NCBI GenBank assembly: GCA_023264755.1
Contig: JAHFVB010000102.1
Coordinates: 1 to 11,365 of the forward strand
Direction: 5' to 3'
Source: Mycobacterium sp.
GTDB lineage: Bacteria; Actinomycetota; Actinomycetes; Mycobacteriales; Mycobacteriaceae
Length of the DNA: 11,365 bases
In this document: piece after piece, positions 1-7,354 of the stretch
How the letters are laid out: each line of letters opens with the position of its first letter
How positions within the stretch are numbered: the stretch's first letter is position 1
Notes under the pieces: model-generated
Told to the model about the DNA's origin: nothing
The model's database searches: none
Seen by the model: only the letters and a program-made list of their open reading frames with translations
Program-made: the position numbers and the translations under genes

Positions 1-1
1 G

Positions 2-898
2 GTCGATGGCGAGGACCCGTATCGGTTGGTCGCCGACGTGCTGGCCGCGCCGGCCGCCGCGGTCGCGGCGGCCGGCCCGGTCGCGACGGCCGGCCCGGTC
101 GCGACGGCCGTCACCGATTCCATGCCCGCGCTGCACCTGCTGCCGCTGGCCGACGTGCTCGGCGCGGTACCGGTACTGGCCACCGACGTGCTGCGCAAGT
201 TGCGGATGATCAAGGACGCCGCGGAGATCGACGCATTGCGCAGCGCCGGTGCCGCGATCGATCGCGTGCACGCCCGGGTACCGGAGTTCCTGGTACCGGG
301 CCGCACCGAGGCCGACGTGGCCGCCGACATCGCCGAGGCCATCATCGCCGAGGGTCATTCGGAGGTGGCGTTCATCATCGTCGGGTCCGGACCCAACGGC
401 GCCGACCCTCACCACGAGTGTTCCGACCGCGAACTTCAGCGCGGCGACGTCGTCGTGGTCGACATCGGCGGGCCCTATGAGCCGGGCTACAACTCGGACT
501 CGACCCGTACCTACAGCATTGGCGAGCCCGAACCCGAAGTGGCTCGGCACTATTCGGTGCTTCAGCGGGCCCAGCAGGCGGCCGTGGATGCGGTCCGGCC
601 CGGGGTGAGTGCCGAACAAGTCGACGCCGCGGCGCGCGACGTGCTCGCGGAGGAGGGGCTGGCGGAGGTGTTCGTCCACCGCACCGGGCACGGGATCGGT
701 CTGTCAGTGCACGAGGAGCCCTACATCGTCGCGGGCAACGACCTGCTGCTGGAGGAGGGCATGGCGTTCAGCGTCGAGCCGGGCATCTACTTCCCCGGCC
801 ACTGGGGCGCGCGGATCGAGGACATCGTGATCGTGTCGGCGGACGGCGCCACCTCGGTCAACAGCCGCCCGCACGAATTGATCGTGGTACCCGGCTAG
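2..898 (+). CDS. pepE: PepE, M24B Xaa-Pro dipeptidase/aminopeptidase (5' end outside window)
   Basis: This is the C-terminal part of a cytoplasmic metallopeptidase of the creatinase/prolidase (M24B) family, which cleaves Xaa-Pro bonds. The frame is open from base 2, and the first visible residues ([10 protein letters not shown]) match the middle of mycobacterial PepE. The true start therefore lies upstream, and TTG or ATG codons inside the window are not starts. About 298 residues are visible of a family length near 375. The dinuclear metal ligands can all be read in order: Asp in VVVDIG, Asp in NSDSTRT, His in [13 protein letters not shown], Glu in VEPGIYF and Glu in RIEDIVIV, so the enzyme looks intact. 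A 6-residue tandem duplication (AGPVAT) lies at the junction between the N-terminal and catalytic domains. The gene converges on the next one; their stops overlap at 895-898, leaving no room for a terminator. The cellular substrate is not evident from context. Confidence 0.95.
   Translation, partial: VDGEDPYRLVADVLAAPAAAVAAAGPVATAGPVATAVTDSMPALHLLPLADVLGAVPVLATDVLRKLRMIKDAAEIDALRSAGAAIDRVHARVPEFLVPGRTEADVAADIAEAIIAEGHSEVAFIIVGSGPNGADPHHECSDRELQRGDVVVVDIGGPYEPGYNSDSTRTYSIGEPEPEVARHYSVLQRAQQAAVDAVRPGVSAEQVDAAARDVLAEEGLAEVFVHRTGHGIGLSVHEEPYIVAGNDLLLEEGMAFSVEPGIYFPGHWGARIEDIVIVSADGATSVNSRPHELIVVPG
71..110 (+). repeat. In-frame 18-bp tandem duplication inside pepE
   Basis: The unit GCCGGCCCGGTCGCGACG occurs at 71-88 and again, perfectly, at 89-106, followed by four further matching bases (about 2.2 copies). 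It encodes AGPVAT twice, so the frame is kept. It falls in the linker ahead of the conserved VTDSMPALH segment. As I recall the M. tuberculosis protein, it has a single [14 protein letters not shown] stretch here, so this looks like slippage or duplication in this lineage. Confidence 0.85.
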
Positions 899-1314
899 GG
901 CGTCTTGGGCGAGTGGTCCAGCAGTTCGGATGAGCCGAGTACGCGCTCGATGCGGACCTCGATGACGACCCGACGGGGATTGACTCGCGGGGTTCGATAG
1001 CGCTGGGCGTAGCGCAGTTCGGCGTCCCGCACGGCTTCTGCGTCGTCGCTGACGGTCGCGGTGCCCTCGAGTGACAGCCAGCGTGCGCCGTCCACCTGGC
1101 TGAGCACCGCGATGCCTCGCTGCGCGGCGTTGACGGCCTTCTGCGAGCCGCCAGTGGTGATGACCCTGGCCAGGTGGGTGGTGGGATCGAAGGTGAAGCC
1201 GACCGCGACGACGTGCGGCGAATTGTCCGAGCGCAGGGTGGTGAGCATCGCGAGATGACGTTCCGTGAGGAACGCCAGCGCATCGTTCGTCAGCCGCGTG
1301 GTTGCCTTCGCCAT
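895..1314 (-). CDS. F420-dependent biliverdin reductase-like protein (Rv2074 family)
   Basis: This 139-residue protein has the split beta-barrel fold of the FMN/F420-binding PNPOx-like family. It closely resembles M. tuberculosis Rv2074, which is known to reduce biliverdin with reduced F420. Recognisable family segments are [20 protein letters not shown] (residues 16-35), [13 protein letters not shown] (51-63), [14 protein letters not shown] (71-84) and RYAQRYRTP (101-109). Length matches the family. The ATG at 1314 is the only start giving the usual N-terminus. No good Shine-Dalgarno precedes it, but a TAGTTT -10-like hexamer (complement of 1323-1328) ends 8 nt before it, which suggests a leaderless or nearly leaderless mRNA. 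It is divergent from the short-chain reductase gene across 35 bp and convergent with pepE. The family assignment is firm; that the substrate here is biliverdin is inferred from the homologue. Confidence 0.9.
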   Translation of the reverse strand: MAKATTRLTNDALAFLTERHLAMLTTLRSDNSPHVVAVGFTFDPTTHLARVITTGGSQKAVNAAQRGIAVLSQVDGARWLSLEGTATVSDDAEAVRDAELRYAQRYRTPRVNPRRVVIEVRIERVLGSSELLDHSPKTP

Positions 1315-1349
1315 TGGTACCCAAACTAGCGCAGGTGATAATCACTGCC
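1315..1349. promoter_or_regulatory. Shared 35-bp divergent promoter, both genes probably leaderless
   Basis: The whole intergenic region is 35 bp. On the (+) strand GATAAT (1337-1342) is followed by 7 nt and then the ATG at 1350, so transcription would start at the start codon. On the (-) strand TAGTTT (complement of 1323-1328) is followed by 8 nt and then the ATG at 1314. Both fit the mycobacterial -10 pattern with an A in position 2 and T in position 6. The palindrome GTGAT-A-ATCAC (1335-1345) covers the (+) -10 element and could be an operator. The promoters are inferred from sequence only. Confidence 0.5.
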
Positions 1350-2138
1350 ATGGAAGACACGGCTTCTGGAGCCGAGCGCTTGCGCGAGGAGACGAGTACT
1401 GAAGCCGGGCCGATCGTGATATTCGGCGGCCGCAGCGAGATCGGCGTCGAGTTGGCGACGCGGCTGGCCGGCGGCCACGCGGTCGTGCTTGCGGCGCGTC
1501 GCTCCGACCAGTTGACCGAACAGGTGGCCGCCGTCGAGGCGGCAGGCGCCACGGCCGTGCACGTCGTGGAGTTCGACGCCGACGACCTGGCGTCACACGG
1601 TCCGATCGTCGATGCGATCATCGCCGAACACGGTGGCCTCGGGACCGCGATAGTGGCCTTCGGAATCCTGGGAGACCAGGCCAGGGCCGAGGTCGACCCG
1701 TTGCACGCCGCGGCGATCGTGCACACCGACTTCGTTGCCCAGGTGAGTTTGTTGACCGTGCTGGCGGCCCGGATGCGGGCCCGAGGTAGCGGCACCCTGG
1801 TGGTCTTCTCGTCCGTGGCAGGGGCGCGGGTCCGGCGGGCGAACTACGTGTACGGCTCCGCCAAGGCCGGCCTGGATGGGTTCGCGCGCGGGTTGACGGA
1901 CGCGCTGCACGGCTCGGGCGTGCACCTGCTGTTGGTGCGGCCTGGTTTCGTGATCGGGCGCATGACCGAGGGCATGACGCCGGCCCCGCTGTCGAGCACG
2001 CCGGCACAGGTTGCCGACGCGGCCGCGGCGGCGCTGCGCAAGGGCCGTCACGAGGTGTGGGTTCCGTGGCTGCTCGGTGGGTTGGTATTCGGGCTCAGGT
2101 TGCTGCCACGTGCGGTGTGGCGGCGGTTGCCGCGGTGA
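1350..2138 (+). CDS. DprE2-like short-chain dehydrogenase/reductase (Rv2073c family)
   Basis: This 262-residue classical SDR is predicted to be an NAD(P)H-dependent oxidoreductase. The nucleotide-binding glycine motif is FGGRSEIG (25-32), the catalytic Ser is in FSSVAG (153-158), and the catalytic Tyr/Lys pair is Y168/K172 in YVYGSAKAGLDGF. The stretch RRANYVYGSAKAGLDGF and the C-terminus LLPRAVWRRLPR strongly recall DprE2 (Rv3791), the reductase that makes decaprenyl-phospho-arabinose, and its paralogue Rv2073c. A hydrophobic segment at about 238-253 may associate with membrane. The start was taken at the ATG at 1350: an upstream in-frame ATG at 1302 would overlap the divergent gene and lie upstream of the promoter. 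The stop overlaps a GTG (2135) that could serve as the cobL start, and cobL follows in the same operon, although no corrin-pathway step needs an SDR. A link to cobalamin is not shown; a cell-wall sugar role is equally possible. Confidence 0.88.
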   Translation: MEDTASGAERLREETSTEAGPIVIFGGRSEIGVELATRLAGGHAVVLAARRSDQLTEQVAAVEAAGATAVHVVEFDADDLASHGPIVDAIIAEHGGLGTAIVAFGILGDQARAEVDPLHAAAIVHTDFVAQVSLLTVLAARMRARGSGTLVVFSSVAGARVRRANYVYGSAKAGLDGFARGLTDALHGSGVHLLLVRPGFVIGRMTEGMTPAPLSSTPAQVADAAAAALRKGRHEVWVPWLLGGLVFGLRLLPRAVWRRLPR

Positions 2139-2152
2139 CGAGCGAGCAGCCC

Positions 2153-3328
2153 ATGATCGTGGTGGTCGGTATCGGGGCCGACGGCATGGCCGGACTGGCG
2201 CCGCCCTCGCGAGCCGAATTGGCCAGGGCCACCGTCGTCTACGGGTCGCAGCGGCAGCTCGACTTGCTCGATGACACCGTGACGGAGAAGCGACGTGCGT
2301 GGCCGTCGCCGATGCTGCCCGCGGTGAGGACACTGCTGGACGAAGCAGATGGCGACGTGCACGTGGTCGCCAGCGGGGATCCGCTGTTACATGGGATCGG
2401 CAGCCTTCTCATCCGCCTGTACGGAGTCGACCGGGTGTCCGTGCTGCCACACGTGTCGTCGGTGACCCTGGCCTGTTCGCGAGTCGGCTGGGCGGTGCAG
2501 GACACCGAGGTGATCAGTCTGGTCACCGGCGCGACGCACACGGCGGTCCGGCTGGGCGGACAGGCGATCGTTCTGTCGCGTGATGCCAGCACCCCCGAGG
2601 AACTGGCTCGGCTGCTTACCGACACCGGTCGCGGTGCTTCCGAACTCACGATTCTCGAACAACTCGGCGGCCCAAGGGAACTGCGCAGGAGTTCGACGGC
2701 ACACGAATGGTCGGGCAGGCCGCCACGTGACGTCGACGCGCTCAACGTGATGGCGGTGCGCTATCTGCCCGACGAGCGGCAATCGACGGTCCTGCCCGAC
2801 GACGGTTTCGACCACGACGGGCAGCTCACGAAGCAGTCGATCCGCGCCGTCACGCTGGCCGCCCTGGCGCCGCGGCCCGGCGAACACCTCTGGGACGTCG
2901 GGGCGGGGTCGGGCAGCATCTCGATCGAGTGGTGTCGCAGCGGGCGCGGCTGCCGGGCCACTGCGTTCGAGCGAGACGCGCAGCGCCGCAGCAGAATCGA
3001 GGCGAACGCCCGCTTGTATGGCGTATCGGTCGACGTCACGTTCGACGCTCCCGAGTCGTTCGAGAACCATCCGTTGCCCGACGTGATCTTCGTGGGTGGG
3101 GGCGTCAGCCAACCAGGGCTCTTGAAGGGCTGTTTCGCATACCTGAAGCCGGGCGGCAGGCTGGTGGCCAACGCCGTTACCGTCGAATCGGAAGCCGTTC
3201 TGTTGCAGTGGTACTCGACGATGGGTGGGGAACTGAGGCGCTATCAGCACTACCGCGGCGAACCGGTGGGCTCCTTCACCGGCTGGCGGCCGGCCATGCC
3301 CGTCACGCAATGGTCGGTGACCAAGTGA
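2153..3328 (+). CDS. cobL: CobL, precorrin-6Y C5,15-methyltransferase (decarboxylating)
   Basis: This bifunctional 391-residue cytoplasmic enzyme uses S-adenosylmethionine to methylate precorrin-6B at C-5 and C-15 and removes the C-12 acetate carboxyl, giving precorrin-8X. The N-terminal CbiE-type tetrapyrrole methylase domain (about 1-205) shows VGIGADG (5-11) and ASGDPLLHG (73-81). The C-terminal CbiT-type class I methyltransferase domain (about 222-391) shows the SAM motif WDVGAGSGSISIEW (247-260) and the end PVTQWSVT typical of mycobacterial CobL. The ATG at 2153 gives the usual MIxVVGIGADG start. An alternative GTG at 2135 (MTSEQP...) overlaps the upstream TGA as GTGA and would imply translational coupling. 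The downstream junction to cobM is a GTGA overlap. Function is assigned with high confidence; the exact start is less sure. Confidence 0.95.
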   Translation: MIVVVGIGADGMAGLAPPSRAELARATVVYGSQRQLDLLDDTVTEKRRAWPSPMLPAVRTLLDEADGDVHVVASGDPLLHGIGSLLIRLYGVDRVSVLPHVSSVTLACSRVGWAVQDTEVISLVTGATHTAVRLGGQAIVLSRDASTPEELARLLTDTGRGASELTILEQLGGPRELRRSSTAHEWSGRPPRDVDALNVMAVRYLPDERQSTVLPDDGFDHDGQLTKQSIRAVTLAALAPRPGEHLWDVGAGSGSISIEWCRSGRGCRATAFERDAQRRSRIEANARLYGVSVDVTFDAPESFENHPLPDVIFVGGGVSQPGLLKGCFAYLKPGGRLVANAVTVESEAVLLQWYSTMGGELRRYQHYRGEPVGSFTGWRPAMPVTQWSVTK

Positions 3329-4080
3329 CGATCTACTTCATCGGCGCAGGACCTGGGGCGGCCGACCTGATCACGGTGCGCGGGCACCGGTTGCTGAGCC
3401 GTTGTCCGGTCTGCCTGTACGCCGGCTCGATCATGCCCGACGACCTGTTGGCGCTGTGTCCGGCCGATGCGAAGGTCATCGACACCGGACCGCTGACGCT
3501 CGAGCAGATCATCACCGAACTGGTCGCCGCCGACGCCGCCGGGCTGGACGTGGCACGGCTGCACTCCGGTGATCCGTCGATCTACAGCGCGTTGGCCGAG
3601 CAGTGCCGCCAACTGGACGCGCTCGGCGTGAATTACGAAGTCGTGCCGGGGGTGCCGGCCTTCGCGGCGGCCGCGGCGGTGTTGGGCCGGGAGTTGACCG
3701 TGCCAGGGGTGGCGCAGACGGTGACGCTGACCCGGGTGGCCACGCTGTCGACGGCGATGCCGCCGGGGGAGGACCTGCACACGTTGTCGGCATCGGGTGC
3801 GACGCTGGTGCTGCACCTGGCCGCCGCCCAGGTGGATGCGCTGGTGCCGGAGCTGCTGGCCGGCGGCTATCGGGTCGAAACCCCTTGTGCAGTAGTGGCG
3901 TTCGCCAGTTGGCCACAGGAGACCGTGCTGAAGTGCACGCTGGGGGAACTGGCGGCCCAGATGCACGCGGCTCAGCTCACCCGGACGGCCGTGATAATCG
4001 TCGGCGACGTGTTGGCCGCCGAGGGCTTCACCGATAGCTACCTGTACTCGGCCGGTCGGCGCCGCGGAAGTCGGCACTGA
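3325..4080 (+). CDS. cobM: CobM, precorrin-4 C11-methyltransferase
   Basis: This single-domain, 251-residue SAM-dependent methylase of the uroporphyrinogen-III/corrin family converts precorrin-4 to precorrin-5 by C-11 methylation. Motifs in order are IGAGPGAADLITVRG (6-20), LYAGSIMPDD (31-40), LHSGDPSIYSALAEQ (79-93), VPGVPAF (107-113) and ELTVPGVAQTVTLTR (123-137), then AFASWPQET and TRTAVIIVGDVL near the C-terminus. All are as in mycobacterial CobM, and length is normal. The start is the GTG at 3325, which overlaps the cobL stop (GTGA, 4-nt overlap) and gives MTIYFIGAG. An in-frame ATG at 3310 would add five residues and is less likely. The stop shares one base with the cobK start (TGATG). 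The tight overlaps indicate translational coupling within one polycistronic mRNA. Confidence 0.96.
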   Translation: MTIYFIGAGPGAADLITVRGHRLLSRCPVCLYAGSIMPDDLLALCPADAKVIDTGPLTLEQIITELVAADAAGLDVARLHSGDPSIYSALAEQCRQLDALGVNYEVVPGVPAFAAAAAVLGRELTVPGVAQTVTLTRVATLSTAMPPGEDLHTLSASGATLVLHLAAAQVDALVPELLAGGYRVETPCAVVAFASWPQETVLKCTLGELAAQMHAAQLTRTAVIIVGDVLAAEGFTDSYLYSAGRRRGSRH

Positions 4081-4802
4081 TGCGGCTGCTGCTGCTGGGG
4101 GGCACGGCGGAGGCGCGAGCGCTGGCCGCCCAGCTGCCCCCCGAGGTCGAGGTGATCAGTTCGTTGGCGGGCCGGGTGCCGGACCCGGCGCTGCCGGTCG
4201 GGCAGGTACGCATCGGGGGGTTCGGCGGCGTCGACGGAATGGTGCAGTGGCTGCGGGCCGAGCGCATCGACGCCGTCGTCGATGCCACCCACCCGTTTGC
4301 GGCGAACATCACTGCCAACGCGGCGCTGGCCTGTGCTCGACTGGGCCTGCCGGGGGTGGTGCTCGCCCGCCCGCCGTGGCAGCCGGGGCGGGCGACCGTA
4401 GTGGCGTCGGACGTCGAGGCTGCCCGATTCGTTGCGGCGCAAGGTCATTCGCGAGTCTTTCTGACCACGGGACGGTCCGGTACCGCGGCCTTCGTCGATG
4501 TCGACGCGTGGTTTCTGATCCGGGCGGTGACGGCTCCCGAGCCGGGCACCCTGCCCGTCCGCCACCAGTTGGTGTTGTCGCGCGGACCGTACCGATACGA
4601 CGACGAGGTCCGTTTGATGCGCGAGCACGGCGTCGATGCGTTGGTAACGAAGAACAGCGGCGGCGACATGACGCGGGCCAAGCTCGACGCCGCCGATCAC
4701 CTCGGCGTCGACGTCGTCATGGTGGACCGGCCCGCACTTCCAGCCGGAGTGCCGACGGTCCCCACCGTCGGGGCGGCCGTGGATTGGGTCAGAGCGCGCT
4801 GA
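4080..4802 (+). CDS. cobK: CobK, precorrin-6A (6x) reductase
   Basis: This 240-residue NADPH-dependent reductase converts precorrin-6A to dihydro-precorrin-6 (precorrin-6B), the substrate of CobL encoded in the same operon. The N-terminal Rossmann motif is LLLGGTAEARAL (4-15), the conserved DATHPFAANI is at 68-77, LTTGRSG at 128-134, and the family signature TKNSGGDMTRAKLDAA at 190-205. Length matches the family. The ATG at 4080 overlaps the cobM TGA by one base, so no separate ribosome binding site is needed. It is the last gene of the (+) operon. Its last 14 bases overlap the 3' end of the convergent kinase gene, and there is no visible terminator between the two operons, so opposing transcripts may overlap at their 3' ends. 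Confidence 0.96.
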   Translation: MRLLLLGGTAEARALAAQLPPEVEVISSLAGRVPDPALPVGQVRIGGFGGVDGMVQWLRAERIDAVVDATHPFAANITANAALACARLGLPGVVLARPPWQPGRATVVASDVEAARFVAAQGHSRVFLTTGRSGTAAFVDVDAWFLIRAVTAPEPGTLPVRHQLVLSRGPYRYDDEVRLMREHGVDALVTKNSGGDMTRAKLDAADHLGVDVVMVDRPALPAGVPTVPTVGAAVDWVRAR

Positions 4803-5841
4803 CCAGTTCGAGGCTGCCGAGCTCGCGAATGGCCTGGCAGCCCCGCGCGAGCATGATTTGCATCATCTCGTCACCGCGTTCGGTGGTGGTGGCGAAGGCA
4901 CACCCCAGCGTCGTGAGTAGCGGGGCCTGCAGCATGCCGATTCGGTAGTCCCGCCAACAGCTGTCCCAGTCGTACCCAGTGACGCCGTAGCTCAGTAGTT
5001 GATCGTGGTAGGCGGTCACCAACTGCTCGTCGAGGTTCGCGCGCACGTCGGGCAACAGGCTGGTGGCGGTGAAGTACGCCAGGTCGCGCGCGGGGAGCCC
5101 GGCGCCGAGCGTCTGCCAGTCCACGATCGTGACCCGGGTCTCGTCGGGGTCGAACAACAGGTTGTCGAGCCGGTAGTCGCCGTGGATGAGCGAAAATCGC
5201 TCGGGTTCGGCGAGCAGCCAGCGCGACACCAATGCCATTGACGCCGTTGTCGTTTCGTGGTCCTGTGCGATGAGCCCGGCGCCAAGGCGGTCGAGCGTGA
5301 GCTCGGCAGCCATCACGGCGACGTCGCCGAGCCCCTTCGCAGCCGCCGCATCCGGCATCGACATCACCAGGCCGGGGTAGTTCGCGAACGTGGGGTTACA
5401 CCACGTCGGTGCGTGCAGGCCCGCGATCGCGCGGACGGCGAGTTCGGCCGCGACGGCACCGCAGCCACCGAGCTGATCGCCCTGGACCGCCGGTGCCAGG
5501 TCGGCCAACACCAGGACGAAATCCGCTCCGTCGGAGGAGATGTCGCAGTAGTAGTGCTCGGGAATGGGCGCTTTCACGACGTCGGTCAGCTGCGTGTAGA
5601 AGGCGTGCTCGGAGCGGTATCCGAGCGCGACCCGATCGCGCACGGCGTCGTCTTGAGCAGACAGCTTGACCGCGAACGTCGTCCCGGGCCTCGCCGGGTC
5701 GACGTAGCCGACGGTGACCCGGTAGGTGGCCCCGGTCTGGCCGGTGCCGATCGGTTCGGTGTCGACGGTGCGCACGTCGACGCCCAACACCGAACTCAAC
5801 CATTGGGGAGTGAGCTCAGCTGGGCGCCGTGGAATCGACAT
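4789..5841 (-). CDS. APH/choline-kinase-fold phosphotransferase, substrate unknown
   Basis: This is a 350-residue small-molecule kinase of the aminoglycoside phosphotransferase/ecdysteroid-kinase-like superfamily. The phosphate loop is IGTGQTGATYRV (31-42), the ATP-binding Lys is K59 in FAVKL, a candidate helix-C Glu is E79, and the catalytic loop is HGDYRLDN (220-227) with D222 as base. The metal-binding Asp is D241 in VDWQ. All key residues are present, so it should be active. No signal peptide or membrane segment is seen. The start at 5841 leaves 13 nt after the cobIJ stop, so it is probably the last gene of the cobG-cobH-cobIJ transcript. M. tuberculosis lacks it at this spot. Related mycobacterial proteins are often labelled aminoglycoside phosphotransferase, but nothing here shows antibiotic resistance. 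A cobalamin-related or detoxifying kinase role is speculative. Confidence 0.88.
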   Translation of the reverse strand: MSIPRRPAELTPQWLSSVLGVDVRTVDTEPIGTGQTGATYRVTVGYVDPARPGTTFAVKLSAQDDAVRDRVALGYRSEHAFYTQLTDVVKAPIPEHYYCDISSDGADFVLVLADLAPAVQGDQLGGCGAVAAELAVRAIAGLHAPTWCNPTFANYPGLVMSMPDAAAAKGLGDVAVMAAELTLDRLGAGLIAQDHETTTASMALVSRWLLAEPERFSLIHGDYRLDNLLFDPDETRVTIVDWQTLGAGLPARDLAYFTATSLLPDVRANLDEQLVTAYHDQLLSYGVTGYDWDSCWRDYRIGMLQAPLLTTLGCAFATTTERGDEMMQIMLARGCQAIRELGSLELVSAL

Positions 5842-5854
5842 GGTCGGCTTTCGG

Positions 5855-7354
5855 TCAGATGGTTTGGGCTGGGTAGCGTCGCAGGGTGAACACCCGGTCG
5901 CCCGAGTCGGTGCGGTGCCATTGGGTTTGCGAGGACCCCACGATGAGCAGGCAACGCATGTCGACCTCGGCGGGATCGAGGTCGGCCAGCCGCACCACCC
6001 GGACGGTCTCGCGGGGACCGGAGACGTCTCGGCCGATGACCACCGGGGTACCAGGCTCGCGATGCTCCAGCAGCAGGTCGCGCATGGCGGCGATTTGCCA
6101 GGTCCTGGTCTTGGAGGCGGGGTTGTAGATCGCCAGCACCAGGTCGGCGCCGGCCGCCGCGTCGAGGCGCTTGGCGATGACGTCCCACGGTTTGAGCCGG
6201 TCCGACAAGGAGATCACCGCGTAGTCGTGTCCGAGCGGGGCCCCCACCCTGCTGGCGACGGCCTGGGCGGCGGTCATCGCGGGGATGACGCGCACCGCCA
6301 CGTCGGGCCAGTCCACCGCTTCCTCCAGCACGGCCGTCGCCATGGCGAAGACCCCGGGATCGCCGGAGGACACCACCGCGACGGCGCGGCCCTGGCTCGC
6401 CAGCGTGCACGCGAGCCGCGCCCTGGCCGCCTCGTCGGTGTTGTCGCTGGGATGTCGTAGCTGAGCGTCCTTGGCCGGTACGCGGTCCAGGTAGGGGCCG
6501 TACCCGATGAGGTCGGTGGCGGTGGTCAACTCGTGGCGGGCCTGCGGCGTCATCCAGTCGACGTCGCCGGGTCCCAACCCCACCACCGCAACGCTTCCGG
6601 CGGCCGGGTCGGCCGGTGCAGCGGCGGAGCGGGGCGCCATGCCGGGCACCATGGCCAGGGAGAAATAGGGCACCGCGGCGGGGTCGACGTCCGCGGCGGG
6701 CAACACGCGTTGCTCCGGCGTACTGGCGCGTTCCACGTAGAACGCCGAGTCCAACCGTCCAGCTTCCGAAAGTGCTTCTTGGACAGCCGAATAGGATCGG
6801 CCCAACTTCATGATCACGGCGGCGTCGGTATCGGCCAGCCGGCGGCTCAACTCGGCCTTGGGCAGCGTGCCGGGCAGGATCGTCAGCACCTCGTCACCTT
6901 GCACCAGCGGCGTTCCGGTGGCGGCCGAGGCGGCGCTCACCGACGTCACGCCGGGCACGATGACGGCCTGGAACCGAGAGGTGAGCCGGGTGTGCATGTG
7001 CATGTACGAGCTGTAGAACAGCGGATCGCCCTCGGCGAGCAGGGCGACGTCGCGTCCCGCCTCGAGATGCGCGGCGATGCGGGCGGCGGCTTCGACGTAG
7101 AAGTCCTCCAGCGCACCGGCATAGCCGCCGGGATGGTCGGTGCCCTCGGTCGTCACCGGGTAGCGAAGCAGCTCCTCGGTCTGGCCGGGCCGCAGGTACG
7201 GCGCCGCGATGGAGCGCGCGATGCTGCGGCCGTGCCGGGCGCTGTGATAGGCCACCACGTCGACCTCGCCGATGACCCGCGCGGCCTTGACCGTGACCAG
7301 TTCGGGGTCACCCGGCCCGAGCCCGACGCCAAACAACGTCCCCCGGCGGCTCAT
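5855..7354 (-). CDS. cobIJ: CobIJ fusion: precorrin-2 C20- and precorrin-3B C17-methyltransferase
   Basis: This 499-residue natural fusion has two SAM-dependent corrin methylases. The CobI half (about 1-238) makes precorrin-3A from precorrin-2 and shows [19 protein letters not shown] (9-27), [15 protein letters not shown] (105-119) and [10 protein letters not shown] (133-142). A short Ala/Pro linker (about 240-253) leads to the CobJ half (254-499), which methylates precorrin-3B at C-17 with ring contraction. That half shows [16 protein letters not shown] (257-272), [12 protein letters not shown] (328-339), [14 protein letters not shown] (407-420) and [11 protein letters not shown] (439-449). 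The same fusion exists in M. tuberculosis (508 aa). The ATG at 7354 overlaps the cobH stop as ATGA, indicating coupling. The frame remains open far upstream inside cobH, but that extension has no family match and was excluded. Confidence 0.96.
   Translation of the reverse strand: MSRRGTLFGVGLGPGDPELVTVKAARVIGEVDVVAYHSARHGRSIARSIAAPYLRPGQTEELLRYPVTTEGTDHPGGYAGALEDFYVEAAARIAAHLEAGRDVALLAEGDPLFYSSYMHMHTRLTSRFQAVIVPGVTSVSAASAATGTPLVQGDEVLTILPGTLPKAELSRRLADTDAAVIMKLGRSYSAVQEALSEAGRLDSAFYVERASTPEQRVLPAADVDPAAVPYFSLAMVPGMAPRSAAAPADPAAGSVAVVGLGPGDVDWMTPQARHELTTATDLIGYGPYLDRVPAKDAQLRHPSDNTDEAARARLACTLASQGRAVAVVSSGDPGVFAMATAVLEEAVDWPDVAVRVIPAMTAAQAVASRVGAPLGHDYAVISLSDRLKPWDVIAKRLDAAAGADLVLAIYNPASKTRTWQIAAMRDLLLEHREPGTPVVIGRDVSGPRETVRVVRLADLDPAEVDMRCLLIVGSSQTQWHRTDSGDRVFTLRRYPAQTI

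Noticed and set aside
1302..1349. Earlier ATG for the SDR at 1302
   Set aside because: It overlaps the divergent gene start and lies upstream of the inferred promoter; homologues begin close to the ATG at 1350.
704..1795. Long antisense open frame across pepE, the Rv2074-like gene and the SDR
   Set aside because: It crosses three well-supported genes, is rich in Arg/Ala/Pro as expected of GC-rich shadow frames, and has no recognisable motif.
2929..3324. Upstream extension of the cobM frame
   Set aside because: It lies entirely inside conserved CobL C-terminal sequence; the GTG at 3325 gives the canonical CobM N-terminus.
5855..7354. CobI-CobJ fusion as a novelty
   Set aside because: The same fusion is already known in M. 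tuberculosis and other actinobacteria.
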